NCBI GenBank assembly: GCA_002633005.1
Contig: NMRA01000004.1
Location: 379,846-443,845 of the forward strand
Direction of reading: 5' to 3'
DNA from: Phoronis australis
Taxonomy: Eukaryota; Phoronida; Phoronidae
Length of the DNA stretch: 64,000 nt
Shown in pieces: positions 25,338 to 37,318 of the stretch. The position numbers and the translations under genes were made by a program. Within the stretch, counting starts at the first letter, position 1; each line of letters begins with the position of its first letter. The notes under the pieces are model-generated. The model was given only the letters and a program-made list of their open reading frames with translations, ran no database searches and was not told the origin of the DNA.

Positions 25338-26439
25338 CTTGAAGATATTTTGAGAGGAAACAGAGGCTATGTTTCAAATATTTTGATTACACTGAGGACA
25401 GTTACAAAGCAGTAATGAACATAACATAAGAAAATAAATTACAAGGAAAACAAACATATAAACCACAAAACCAAGAAAACAAAGAGTAATGGTGAAAGTG
25501 AAACATCTCACTAGGGCTGGAATAACAGACAAACACAAGCAAAGATATTGGTTATGTACAGAACAAAACTTGTGAAAGAAATCTGACACATCACATTTTT
25601 TAAGCCAAAGACAGTGATAATTGGTCAAGTCAAACTGTAAAACATTAGTTTGTGGAGGCAAATCTTAAACCCCAAATCCTATCAACAAAGTCAACTGAAG
25701 TTGAGCCACATTGTTAAAATGTAGATCAAAAACTCACAGCATTTACTGAACAAAAATATCTTTAAATATTGTATTCCACGTGGGTTTAATACACCTTTTC
25801 ATAGTTTCAAGTGACTGGGCCCACATTACCATGCACGTATTTAGACCCTTATACATGTATCTAAAATGAAAAATTTTGCTCATTCAGTGTTTCGCATAGT
25901 TAGGCGCTTGACCAATTTCTTTAATTATAAGCTCAGCCAGCTATCTGCTGCATGTGTGCTTGTCTTAAACGTCAGTGTTTTTTTCTCGTTTGTGTCCACT
26001 CTTAATACCTTCTATTAAATAGAAGTAAATTGAACACATGTTGACTTTAAATGAGCAGGTAAATCTTTGTAGAAAATAAGGGACAGCCTGTAATTATTTC
26101 CACCAGACTAGGTTTCTTACATTGGAAATACAAACGGTTTGGTAATGCGCTGTCTGCAGTTGATCTGGGTGGGTGGGGTGTAATTTGTAAACGCATGACT
26201 TTCAAAATAATTCTGCTCATTTTTTCTCACTAAATAATGCTTTAATTTCAGATAAAGGAACAGTTTCACACATAGGCACGTGTGGGCCTAAATATGGATA
26301 TCCTGTACGGGTTTTAAATAATAAGGTTATGTAATTGCTTATTGACAAGTGTGTACTGAGCCAAATATAAATAAAACTATAAATATTAACTCAGTAAAAG
26401 TAATATATTTTCTGAAAGTAGAAAGTCTGTGAATTTGAT

Positions 26440-27030
26440 GTTTTGCTATTTACCAATTGACTATTAATTGGGTCATGTAACCATATCTTTTTGTAAAATT
26501 TAGCAAAAAACACGAAAGGTATGTGGATAACAAAACAACAGAATTGAAGTGACAGTATCAATTTAGATTTGTTACAAATGTTTAGGATGAGATCTCAAAA
26601 ACGCTGTTATTTTATGAAATATGATTTCATTTTGGTTTTATGCAACTTTGCTTTCTTCATGAAAATCATAAAAGTTCTATTCTTGAAAATCCATTGTGCA
26701 AATGAGGAACATTTTAAAAAATAATTCCTAACACTGTTATGGAGAACAGTGTATAGAATATAATGGTTCAACAGGGGCGGATCCAGGGTTTTTTCAAAGA
26801 GGGGTCGGATCAAGGATTTTAAAAAGGGGTCCAAGACAACAATTTGAAAATTCTAGATTTGATATCACTAAAATCAGGAGAAAAAGGGGGACGGGATTCC
26901 TTTGAGCCCCCTTGGATCTACCTATGTCTAAAAGTTTCATATGAATTCGAACAGCCATTTCTAAGATTCGATGTTCTGAAGTCACAAAAATTTGCCAGAT
27001 ATTTTTCTTGGGTCCTACATTCGTAACCTA
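26440..27030 (+). repeat. Long interspersed repeat, copy 2
   Basis: Same order of blocks as 13905-14480, without the 158-bp MITE but with a different insertion at 26774-26926. Confidence 0.7.
26774..26926. mobile_element. hAT-like MITE with GGCGGATCCAGG-type end
   Basis: Starts CAGGGGCGGATCCAGGG and ends near CCCCCTTGGATCTACCTATG, an imperfect inverted repeat. The corresponding place in the repeat at 13.9-14.5 kb has no such insert. Target duplication not clear. Confidence 0.5.
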
Positions 27031-27067
27031 AAGTGACCAAGTTAAGTGGCTCTTACACCAGCAGAAA

Positions 27068-27212
27068 AAATTCTAAGTGAATCAATCCTTTTAAGACCCA
27101 CACATAGTGCTAATTGGGTCAAGCCAAACTCACAAATGTCAAGCTCAAATTAACTTACCGGTAAGTTAGCGGCAGTGAATCTTTCCATAAAAGCAATCAA
27201 ACTCCCTCGCAG
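27068..27212 (+). repeat. ~140-bp repeat, copy 1, with 18-bp palindrome
   Basis: Related to 27718-27838 (AATCCTTTTAAGACC, AAGTTAGC-GCAGTGAA, AAAACAATCAAA-TCC blocks). It contains the perfect palindrome TAACTTACCGGTAAGTTA at 27151-27168, absent from the other copy. Confidence 0.5.
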
Positions 27213-27717
27213 AGCAGCTTCACATAACAGCACATGGGTCCTACATTTGCACATATATGGTAATATGAGTATGCTGGATACTTTCTACACATTTCAATAA
27301 CAATAGGCCTATCAGCCTAAGGATACTAAACCCTGTTTTGATGATTTTAGCCAATCCTTTTCTGTCACCTGCTAATCCATCAATGGCATTAAACTTGAAA
27401 GATATCAGGCAGGAATCATATAAAAACTCATACTGCATCTCACAAATTGGATATTACAGTACTTGGTGGGTGAATCTTTAACCACAGTTTCAGTGTAATT
27501 CGCTAAAAGCGTGGGTCATGTTTGCCTATTTAGAAGACTTTGAAAGTTTTCAAATTTTGCTCCGAACTTATGAGGGTTGTCAACGGTTATCGAACATTAT
27601 TTTGTTTCAAAGAACTGAATGGGAAAGACGTTTTTAGTATCTGTCAAAACCAGATATGATGTCCTTTTAAGTGACAATGTTCAATGGTTTTTATGCAAGC
27701 AGATAACATTCTTAAAT

Positions 27718-27838
27718 ATCTCAATCCTTTTAAGACCGACCCAGAGCTAGTTAGGTCAAGCTGAAATTGCAAAGTTTTAACCCAAATATATCAAGTTAGC
27801 AGTGAAGAACCCTTCATGATAAAACAATCAAATTCCAT
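27718..27838 (+). repeat. ~120-bp repeat, copy 2
   Basis: Diverged direct repeat of 27068-27212, 650 bp away. Confidence 0.5.
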
Positions 27839-28848
27839 TCAGCCCACCAGGTGTCATTGTTTGTAATTTGGGTAACTACTCCCCGTATTAAAAAACAAAA
27901 CAAAGGGTGCCATGCGCACACCAAAACAACGCGCTTCAAAGAAATGTGGAGCAGGGGGCACTGCTTGCAATAAAATTAGATTTTTTTCACAGTAACTGAC
28001 AGTGTTACGATTCTAGCAAATTGTAGCTTACATCAACTTGAGAGCCTACCAATGATCTAACATACTGCAAAAGCAGTAAGATAATACCTTACAAGAAACT
28101 CGACCCTGTTCATTCATTAACAGTACCAGTAGCATAACACCCTTCCAGTAATTGGTATCACCCAGTGTACAACTATAAACTCAATCAATATCTGTTTCTT
28201 TCTGTTCTTTTTCTTATGTTTGTTCTGACAATAAGCAAGTTCGGTTAATCAATAGCGGAATTTGATAAATGAACTAAACGTTCTTTCTTTAGTTTTTTTC
28301 CACAGTTCTCATAGCTGCACAATGTGGAAACAAAAGGCATTTTTCCTCAATTGTTTCAACCAGGCGAAACACCACAGGAATTACAAGTCACATTTTTGCT
28401 TCAAAGCTCTTTATTTCCAAACTAATCAATATAGGCAATCAGTAATTATCAGAATGTTCATTTGGCAAAAGGTTACATGAGCAAACGAGTTGATTTTTTG
28501 TTTTCAAATGACACTTAGTGCCTAAAAAAGGACTTCCTTTCAGTCAGTCATAGTTCTGTTAGAAATGGAATTTTACAGGATCAAAAGCAGTTCAACTGAA
28601 GATTTGAGTACAGTAAAGCTTGTGGCGACATCTTGCAGATTGAGTAGAAACTACAATTAATGCTTAAAATCAGAGACTGATACTGAGTTACATCAAACAA
28701 GATACTATTTCAAGACAAAAATAACCCGTCATTGATCCTGAATGTGAGTCCAAATGAGATTGCAACTAAAATAAGCTTCACTGGTAATTTCCATGGGAAA
28801 AGCAAAAATAGTTAATGTTGATTCTTCCCTTATTTACAACACAATCAG

Positions 28849-28896
28849 TGGACGTGTCCCTGGGTGGACGGGTCCCTGGGTGGACGGGTCCCTGAG
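28849..28896. repeat. 16-bp x3 tandem repeat
   Basis: Three units of TGGACGGGTCCCTGGG, with one change in the first unit and one in the third. It stands out from its AT-rich surroundings. Confidence 0.85.
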
Positions 28897-29155
28897 TGGA
28901 CAAATGAAACTTCTCGACAAAAATAAAGACCAAGAAAACTTGGGCATGTCTCGTACTAGCTTAGCTGTGCAGATTTAATCAAACAACATCAGTTTTTTGA
29001 ATTTTCGTTTATTGCAAAAAAATTACAGCATTTGAATAGTAGAGAGTATGAGAGTTTTAGGTAACCATTGTTGTGCGAATTATGTGAAGAGTTGATGTAT
29101 ATTTTATCTTATTCATTGAACGATGCTGCTTGGGAAACTGTCTCATCCAACTACG

Positions 29156-29593
29156 ATATTTTTATTCATACCACATTAGCCTCGAATGGCCAATACAACC
29201 GTGTAATAACCCATATAGTTATCTCACTAGTGACATAACATTTTGGTGGTAACCGAGGCCGGTTTCGAACCTGGGCCTCAAGAGTTTCGGGTCGTCGACT
29301 TTACCACTGTACCACTCAGCAGCTGATGCCATCGAACGTGAAAATAGAATACTTAAATGAGCACGCGCAACAATCGCAAGTTGAACAAGGGGCATTGCAC
29401 CGACATTTATACACTATGAAAAATAAGACGCATAATTTCCATAAAAACGATATTTTAATTCAGTGAAATATTTCTCTCATGTTCTCTCACTGGTAAATCA
29501 CCGATCTCCAATTTGAATGCTGGTATAGTGTCGTCGGGATCCTTTGACTTCAGCATTATAGTCAGTTACTAGTGGTAACCTACTTTAGCAATT
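29156..29593 (-). repeat. Pol III-promoter repeat, copy 2 (inverted)
   Basis: Minus-strand A-box TGGTACAGTGG (29304-29314) and B-box GGTTCGAAACC (29261-29271). The shared body includes the AAATATCGTTTTTATGGAAA block. Confidence 0.75.
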
Positions 29594-30079
29594 TCAAGTG
29601 TCAAATTCGGAACACGGCGCAATCGTAACGGAACTATGGCTAAGTATAGGCTCTCCTGCGATATCCCAGGCGACCGGCAGTGGCGCTGGGCACGACTACT
29701 CCGTTTCCGTCATCTGCTCCACTGTGCAATGAAGAAAATTACTTATTTCTTTAAAGTAAATGGAATCTGAGTGATGATAAAAAAACAGAAGCTGCTGGTA
29801 AGATGTCAGTTTTAATCGAAGCCTTAGTGAATCACTCAGAAACTCATAATTGTCTCTTTGTCAAACCTTAAGACGATTTCCAAAGCAATCGCGTCATTAT
29901 TGCCAAGACAAAAAATGCATTTGGTCTTTTGGGCAATTGAAGACTATTTTAAATACAACAAATTTGTTACGAATTGATTTGCACAAAATATAAAACATGT
30001 AATAAGCATTACAAAAAGAAGTCGCGCGCAAACGCTGTGGACCATAAACAAGGTATCTTAGTATCAAATTATGAGTTAA

Positions 30080-30155
30080 TTCGTGGTGGTGCAGTGGTAA
30101 AGCAAATGCGCTCTATCCGCCAGGTCGTGAGTTTGAGTCTGTGGTACTTGCAGTT
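30080..30155 (+). repeat. tRNA-like fragment
   Basis: A-box TGGTGCAGTGG at 30087-30097 and a degenerate B-box (GAGTTTGAGTC near 30129), with tRNA-like spacing. It cannot be folded confidently into a tRNA with a 7-bp acceptor stem, so it is probably a SINE head or tRNA relic. Confidence 0.4.
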
Positions 30156-30257
30156 TTTCCTGTTTGACACTTTCTCCGTTTTTTTTTGCCTTTTTTTCTT
30201 AGATAATACTTCGGGAATCAAGGAAAATGCTCGATTGTTAGAGGAAAAAACATAAAA

Positions 30258-30393
30258 ATTTCCTGGGCGGGAGGGAGGCAAATCCCCCTTCCGACCTCCC
30301 CCCATTCGGTGCTATGCGCATCTACAATCGTGCTTTGAGCAAATGTTTACAGACAAAATGTTGGGCCCCCTTGTGATAACCTAGATCTGCCAC
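30258..30393. mobile_element. Fragment with a related GATCTGCCACTG end
   Basis: The end CCTAGATCTGCCACTG (30378-30393) is the reverse complement of a CAGTGGCAGATCTAGG terminus like that at 26774. The G/C-rich inner part suggests another non-autonomous hAT copy; the left boundary is uncertain. Confidence 0.3.
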
Positions 30394-32113
30394 TGGCTAA
30401 AGAACCTGTTCAATAAATTTTGATGTTTGCTCTATAACTGTGGCTTATAAACTATGCTGAGCAGCAGTTTAACAGATGATGACAAGACATTCGTAGAAAG
30501 TTATAAAATCTGTCGACTCAAACTCACTATCAATTATATAGCTTACATGGCAATAGACAGCAATAAAACTACATAACATAATGCATAATACCAATTTCTG
30601 AGTCTTGGTTACATAAATTGTCTAAAAAAATCATGCAACTAGGTAGCCAGTTTTAGTTCTAAATGTGATGTACCGGTACGAGACTCCAGGTAGTAGTTCA
30701 CAACTATCGTGAGTGTTTGTCTATAAATTGAGAATAATTAAAAAAAGTCTAAAACTTGGGGCAGTTACAACAAACCTGGCTCATGTTTGCAAGCTTACAA
30801 CATGTCTGTAGTCAGCTGTAATGTATACAGTTCGATTTGGATACAGCAAACTTTGGTTACAACCAAAAATTAAGAAGTATGGTTTGCTGAGATGCAGTTT
30901 TACTGTATTAAAGATACCATAATTATAACTAAGCACACAAATGAATGTATGTTTTACAATTTTATTTAGTAAGTTAATAAATTGTAAAACTATTACAAAA
31001 ATTTATAAGAATGTACAATTTCATATCAAAATTATTGCATAATATCAACAATTTTCCAGGGTACTAAGAACAACATAACAATATAGCAACAAATTATCAA
31101 CAATACAAAGTAATGCCACTTGATTGGCAGAAACACTAAAATTAACAGTATCATTAACATTGACAGTAACATTTTTGTAATCAGCAAAAATTGCAGATTT
31201 TCATCCTTGTCAAAAAGAGTTGATATCGCCTCCAATCAATATCACGATAATTGCGGCAGTTCTCCCCTTATGTCACAAACAAAACTGAAAATTTTTTCAT
31301 GTTCCTATAGATCAAAAGCTGATTACTGGTTGCAAAGGAAGCATAACTAAATACTACTTTAATAATACAAGGTAACAATGCATTATAACTTTTTAACTAT
31401 TTATTTTTGTTGAGAAATTTGACAAAATGTAGGTGAATAATTACCATTTAAAATTATCAAGTGCATCGAACCCGTCACTACTCCATGCCATGAAAATCAA
31501 AGAAGGTAAAAATGCACAATTTACAAATTAAAACTCTGAGAGTTTGCAAACACATCAATAGTAAGAATAGGGGCATTTTTTAAGTACTTTGGCATAAGCG
31601 TTACAATTATACAATATGGAAGGATTATGACTTTAAGTAGGTATTAAGGCTAAACTATTAACTTCTGGATATATTTAACAAAGTGAATACCAAAAAATAT
31701 GCCTACGCTATCTTGTTCTACAGGACACATCAGAGTTCATTTTGGAACAAAATTTCAATAAAAGTTTCAACAAATGTGGAAATCTGGAGTGTATCATTAA
31801 ATTGCACTGTGACACGTACAGTAAAATCTCACCAATTTAGGACTCCATAGTTCAAATTTGACTTTGTTTTTCATAAATTACCCATTATACCAAAATATTG
31901 CTTAGCCATATTCATGCTCTGTAATATAGCCAACAACAGTATCTCATATATTCACAATAGAAGCCATTGAAAAATGAAAAAGTGCAATTTCAACAACTAT
32001 TTTTCCAAAATTGGTGAGATTTTACTATACGATAAAAGCCACACACTACAGTTCCTGTCATATTGAACAAAACTAAATGCCTCAATTAGCCATGAAACTT
32101 TTCATGTTCTTAC
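30394..32113. other. No feature recognised
   Basis: AT-rich; both strands show only short frames without splice context. Confidence 0.5.
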
Positions 32114-32219
32114 CCAGCAGAATTTCAATCATCAAGGCTGACTGCTGAAGGAATCTATCATTGTGCTGCCACCTGGTGAGGGTCACCACAACCCTCTGAA
32201 GTGTCCATTTGATAATAGT
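32114..32219 (-). CDS. Candidate exon 1 of 5, unidentified large-intron gene
   Basis: Acceptor CATTATAG, donor CTGG|GTAAGA, phase 0 to 1, 35 codons: TIIKWTLQRVVVTLTRWQHN and DRFLQQSALMIEILL. The sequence looks helical. It exits in the phase entered by the exon at 25252-25337. The other strand is not convincingly coding. The family is unknown to me, and the gene's first exon was not found. Confidence 0.45.
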
Positions 32220-32861
32220 CTATAATGATATTTGCTCACATAGTAAGCATAACAAAGACATCTGCAACTCATTTTTTTCTGTATTGTAATCTTAAACACA
32301 GAAAAAAATCTAGGGTTATGTCAAGTCTGTTAAGCCAACCTATAGTATCTGTTCTGGCTAACAAACAAGATGATTAAAGGGATTAATGAGAGAGACCTAA
32401 ACCCACTACAACCAGATATGAACATTTAAAAATCATTTCTTATAGTCAATTTGGGATGGAAGGATTGATCAAACACCGGTGTCCAACTATATGAATATGA
32501 TAAGTTATATTTGAGTTATCTTACTATTAACGTAAACTCATGTGAACATGTGATGTTGGATGATCCCCTGATTCTTCACGTAAAGTGCAAAACGAGTTCA
32601 ACTCAAGCTCGTAGGAAGGTAAAGACAACTGGTGAAGCCTCATGTAAGGTGTAACAGACATTTGTCACAACTCATCCCACAATTTGGGGGCACTTGCCAC
32701 ATCGTTATTTGCAGTTCTGCAGTTCACCATGCTTCAAAAAGTCATTATGATATGGTAAGTTTGGATGTAAGTTATGTTAATACTTCATGTTAAAATCACT
32801 TTCATCAGGTGAAAATTGTCACGTGTTTACAAAATGTAATGTTGATTCCAACCTCACGTGG

Positions 32862-33004
32862 CTATGCTTTAGGGTTCATTGCAACGATGTTATCCTCACT
32901 GTTAGCGTTTGATGGGGAATCCGACTCAAAGCCTTTATTCACCGCCCCATAAGACTGTCGGGTAGAACTGGCTGACAGGGACCTTTCCTCCATTGAAATA
33001 TTTT
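32862..33004 (-). CDS. Terminal exon of an unidentified membrane protein (cytoplasmic tail)
   Basis: Acceptor TTCTTGCAG|AA, then 46 codons and TAG. The product is hydrophilic and acidic: KNISMEERSLSASSTRQ, SYGAVNKGFESDSPS, ending NIVAMNPKA. SYGAV fits a YxxPhi sorting motif. The entry phase (two leading bases) matches the phase-1 donor of the transmembrane exon at 37220-37318. Base composition is clearly less AT-rich than the flanks. I do not recognise the family. Upstream exons were not found, and the gene must end before SLC26A11 begins unless it is nested. Confidence 0.5.
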
Positions 33005-35526
33005 CTGCAAGAATTGGAGAACAATGTCGGTAAAAGTTAAAACTTACAACAACATAGGCATAATATTTTTAAACAGTATATAGTGTATCTATATCTAAAA
33101 TCATGCGCATGCCTCCATATGTGAAATACTCTAGTAAAATAAAGACTATATACAAAGGATAGCCGCCTGCATCTATAAGCGAAGCTTAGACGCATGCACC
33201 AATATGTGAATGCAAAAAACTTTCATTGAAAGAACGCATTATTTTGTATATAAGCGCTTTAGCGCACGTCTACATGTCAGTTGTTTATTTTAAGAACTTT
33301 AAAGTAATACAAAGCAAATAATTGACTTTCAATTTTCAATAGCAAAAATACTTTTTATCAAATAAAACAAACATACTCATCACTACAACAAGTATTAAAC
33401 ACAATAAATTACTTTCTCTTAAACTACACAACACACTTTTGCTTAGACAGTCGACTATGCAACAAAAATAACACTTTACTACTACTATTTCTAAAGCTCA
33501 TAAGTTAAGCAAATCACTAGCTAAGTTATGAATGAATGACATTAGTTCTGTATAAGTCCACTTCCTAGAGCAGGGCATTCAATTTCTCACTTTACGTTTT
33601 TGTTAAAAAAAATGAGTGAAGGCAAAATGAATAGAAAAACCAAACAGCATCAATAGGTGAGGTTGGTGAGATCTGTTAAAATAGCATACATAAACGCAAG
33701 CTTTTGGTTGTGCCGCCACTGAAAAGTGATTGAATGGCTAATATTAAAAGTATGAACTCCCCCATAGCTCACTGTATTCAATGTCAAAACCAAGATACCT
33801 CGACACGACACTAGTACGTGAAGAATAAGTAATCTAAATGAGAGTGTAGAAATCAAGCTGTCAGATGAAGTGCAAGAAAATATGATAGTCTAACATTTAG
33901 CCACCACTGAAAAGTCAGAATTTTACAAATTAATTGAAATGACAACTTAAGATAAAGGTCATGCACAGTCAGCTACTGCTGGACAAAATAAATATGCTGT
34001 CAATCATGTGAAAATCAAATGAAAAACAAAACCCTTCAGGAAAATCTTGCCGGTCTGCAAATGAGAGTTCATCGCATTTCCCAAACTCCATAACAAGGCA
34101 AAATAGAAATGACTTGCAACTTGAGCAAGAGTAAAGGTACTGTACCATTGCCCACTTGGGTGATGGTTAACCAAATAGTGCTCAAGTTTAATTGCTCAGA
34201 CACTGGCAGTAAAATCTCATCAATTTGAGATAAAAATCAAAGGTTACAGCCAAATTTGCACTTTTCCATTTCTTCAAGAATTCCCGACGTGAATATAGAT
34301 AATTATGATAATTATTGAAAATATGATATTAAAGTAGCCAAAATGCAGAACTTCAAAGAATTACTTTTGTGGTATTATACTTTTTTTTAAAAACAAAAAT
34401 TAAAAATTAAATTTGCTTGTTCCTCATATTATGACCTAAATTGATGACATCTTGCTATAAGCCATTTGCTGGAAATAGTTCTATTAAAGCTGCATTCTGC
34501 CTTGTTTAGCTGTCATTGAATACATATTTCAAGCTCTTAATCTTAAGAGTTGCTGCATTTATAATTAACTATGGCTAACTCTGCATTGCATTTGAGCCAA
34601 AGGAACAAAGTATTTGATCAAGGAACTTAACGTCTTTCACTGTGTGCCATATTGCTAAATCTTGTCACCTGAGAAAAAAACATCACGACTCAGAAACTAC
34701 CGGTAAGTCAAATGGAGTCATCAATTTCATGTACTAATGGCAACACTCATTGGTTAGTCATGTAACTGACCTACATCTTAATGGAATTCCCAGCCCACCA
34801 TTTTCGAATTTCAGGGTTGGTCAACCCCAAGTAAAATAAAGAATTTTCCCAGCCCCATTTAAACGTTGAGGATTTGTACATTACTGCTGCTAACAAAAAG
34901 CAAATCCTATCACAATGAGGACTAAGTCTTAATTCGAATCTTGTTTTTCAGCCAGCTTAACAGGGTGAAATGCAGCTTTAAACTTTCATAATTTCAACTG
35001 CTAGAAAATAAAACTTGAAATAACTTTAATTTTAAATGTTGGTCACTAAATATCCGGTGTGACCAACATTTCAATGAGTATCGTATTAGGCAACTACTCT
35101 CAGTATGGCAGAAGACCATAAATCACAAACACTCTTTACCAAACAAAGAAACCCCAGAGACTGGGAAATCAAGCAAAGTACCAAAATGTGAGCAAAGTCC
35201 TCTGCGAAATCTTTTGATAACACTGGCACCAATACAAAGAAACCTCAAAAACCTATTACAAATGTGAGCTAAAAGTGATAAGAATCTCGCACGATGCACA
35301 GAGCCCACACAACCAGGTTAAAAAATATGAAATACTGCCAGCAACAATGCTGAGGAAATGTGACTTATCAACTAACAACAAGGGACCTGTTTCCTCAAGT
35401 CTGGTAGTAGCGTAAATGGTCGTAGGCATGATAATGAAAAGGCAATACTTCCTGTTTTGTAAGAGCAACGCGTTACTGCAGACATAATGTGATATTACTT
35501 CACAGTCAAGCTGAAATATTGGCAAT
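33005..35526. other. No supported gene
   Basis: Probable intron of the unidentified membrane-protein gene. Two near copies of CGCATGC..C.ATATGTGAA lie at ~33108 and ~33191. Confidence 0.4.
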
Positions 35527-35623
35527 AGTCAGATATAATGTGCCCACATTTTGAGAACCAGTTGATGCCCGTTATTCAGTGGAGAAAACTGGTTCTCAAA
35601 ATGCGGGCACTTTATATCTGACT
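35527..35623. mobile_element. 97-bp foldback element
   Basis: Arms of 37 nt (35527-35563 and 35587-35623) pair with two mismatches, starting AGTCAGATATAATGTGCCCA. The loop is 23 nt. Confidence 0.85.
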
Positions 35624-36149
35624 TCGAAACATCACTTTCACAAAACATGTCAATGAATTTTTTGTGGACAAAATTTGAATACACCATCTTAACTACAACC
35701 TTTGATAAAACAGGGCCCATGGAGTTCAAATAATAAGACAACGGCATGCACAGCCATAACCTTTCTACCAAAGCAATGACAAAATTGCAGGTCAAAACAA
35801 ACAGTGAAATAATGAAACAGAACCCTTCGAGAACAGGTATTTGGTAAAGGTTATGAAACTTACAACAGCAACCCTATAACCACTTCAAAGAGCACACACT
35901 GCACAAATAAAACTTGCAACCACGCTCAGTTGGTTTGTCTTCAACTGATTTTCATGAATCCACAGCACAGTCTTTAGAATATAAGTGTACGAAAACATGA
36001 GTGAATGTATGAGAAAATGCACTTAAAGCTGCTATGATCCTGCTTTTTGACAAAGACTAATTTTTTGTTTATATCGGTTACCATTGTAAACATCTAAACT
36101 GGTCTAAACTTGATTGTTACTCAGACTACGAATTACTTCCAAGATTAGG

Positions 36150-36690
36150 CACGACGGCTTTTTTCCATTCAGTGACTTTACGAGAGGTAGGGTGGTGAGC
36201 ATCTGCTAACATCTAGTTCTTTTGTTAACTGCCAAGCACAGACTTTTGTTTGGTATGACAACAGGCAGGCCAATTATCTACCAGGCTTATTACAGACCAC
36301 CTGTGAACACAGTCAAACCCAGAGCGAATTGGTACCTTCGGAAAGAATAGATTGTCGTAACTTCGGTTGTAGTTGAGCGATTTTGGCGATTCAAAAACTA
36401 AACATGATCACCATTTGATGAGGATTTCAGAAATGCTTTTGGTTTATGTTCAAATATGTTATAACTTAACTTTTATTTTTAACAGCACAGCCCAGTCAGG
36501 CTAGATAGGATCTTATTGGAGATTAGAGCAATTATCGAACAAAAGAGAGCCGGCCCTCCAACCACAAATGCCAGAATGGAGTTAATAAGTCCTCTAACAT
36601 ATTGGCTACAGGGGTCATCTTCCCACGTTGTTGTTGGGCTATAGAATCGAACAAGTTGGGAGCAACGGGAAAACGCCGTAATGAGGAACT
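36150..36690 (+). repeat. ~535-bp module, copy 3 (inverted)
   Basis: Reverse orientation relative to the copies at 19-20 kb. Its open frame is broken by stops and frameshifts. The 3' half contains a CTTTTATTTTTAACAG tract that resembles a splice acceptor and is conserved in copy 1. Confidence 0.8.
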
Positions 36691-37219
36691 AAGATTGTAA
36701 TGTTCAAGACCACGTTCCGTCCAACTTAGTGGTCCTGGTCTCAGTCAATGACGAACAGACAATTCAAGGACCCAGGACTTACTTCTAATTACAGTAAGCA
36801 ACAATTTAAGAGCAATTTTATAATGGCAAGCTTTTTGATAAAAGTTTGTCTTTTTTGACAGATGACCGGTTCATAGCAACTTTAAAAACTGTCTTGGAAT
36901 TAAAGGCTTTGGAATGAATTTCAACTTTGAAGTGCAAAAATGTACGGCAAGTTAAGTGCTAGTTCTTAACCCAAAGCTGCTGAATTGTGAACAAATAAAT
37001 TTTCACACTTTATTCAGCTAGTTGAAACTCAAACACACCAACCCACGTTATATTTATTAGCAAAGTAAGCTGTTCATTGCTATAGTTATGTGTTATTTGT
37101 GCAGTGATTAGTCTAAAAAAGGCCACCAAGCGTGAATAACAACTGATTAAACCCACAATACAAACTTAGGCAGGTTAAAAATAAACACTACTATTCCTTA
37201 CTGGCACACAGCAACTTAC

Positions 37220-37318
37220 TTCTTTGCCACCGTTGACGATATCCAGCAATTTCAGCAATAATCAAGACAAAAGCCACTGTCTCACATAACACAGTTACTC
37301 CCAATATATTCAAAGTTG
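37220..37318 (-). CDS. Transmembrane-helix exon, same unidentified gene
   Basis: Between a (GATTC)AG acceptor and an AGAA|GTAAGT donor it encodes TLNILGVTVLCETVAFVLII, then AEIAGYRQRWQR: one ~22-residue hydrophobic helix followed by a basic stop-transfer segment. Joined to 33004-32862 it gives a type-I-like or last-helix topology with a ~50-residue tail. Weak point: the sequence before the acceptor on the coding strand is A-rich rather than pyrimidine-rich. An earlier acceptor (CCAG near 37350) would extend the exon in the same frame. Confidence 0.42.

Noticed and set aside
27170-27206. MERFTAANLP start exon with GTAAGT donor
   Set aside because: It lies inside a repeat whose second copy (27718-27838) lacks the frame and the donor.
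37220-37318. Fourth transmembrane helix of a tetraspanin
   Set aside because: Length and basic end fit loosely, but no tetraspanin CCG motif or other helices could be found, so the family name is not justified.
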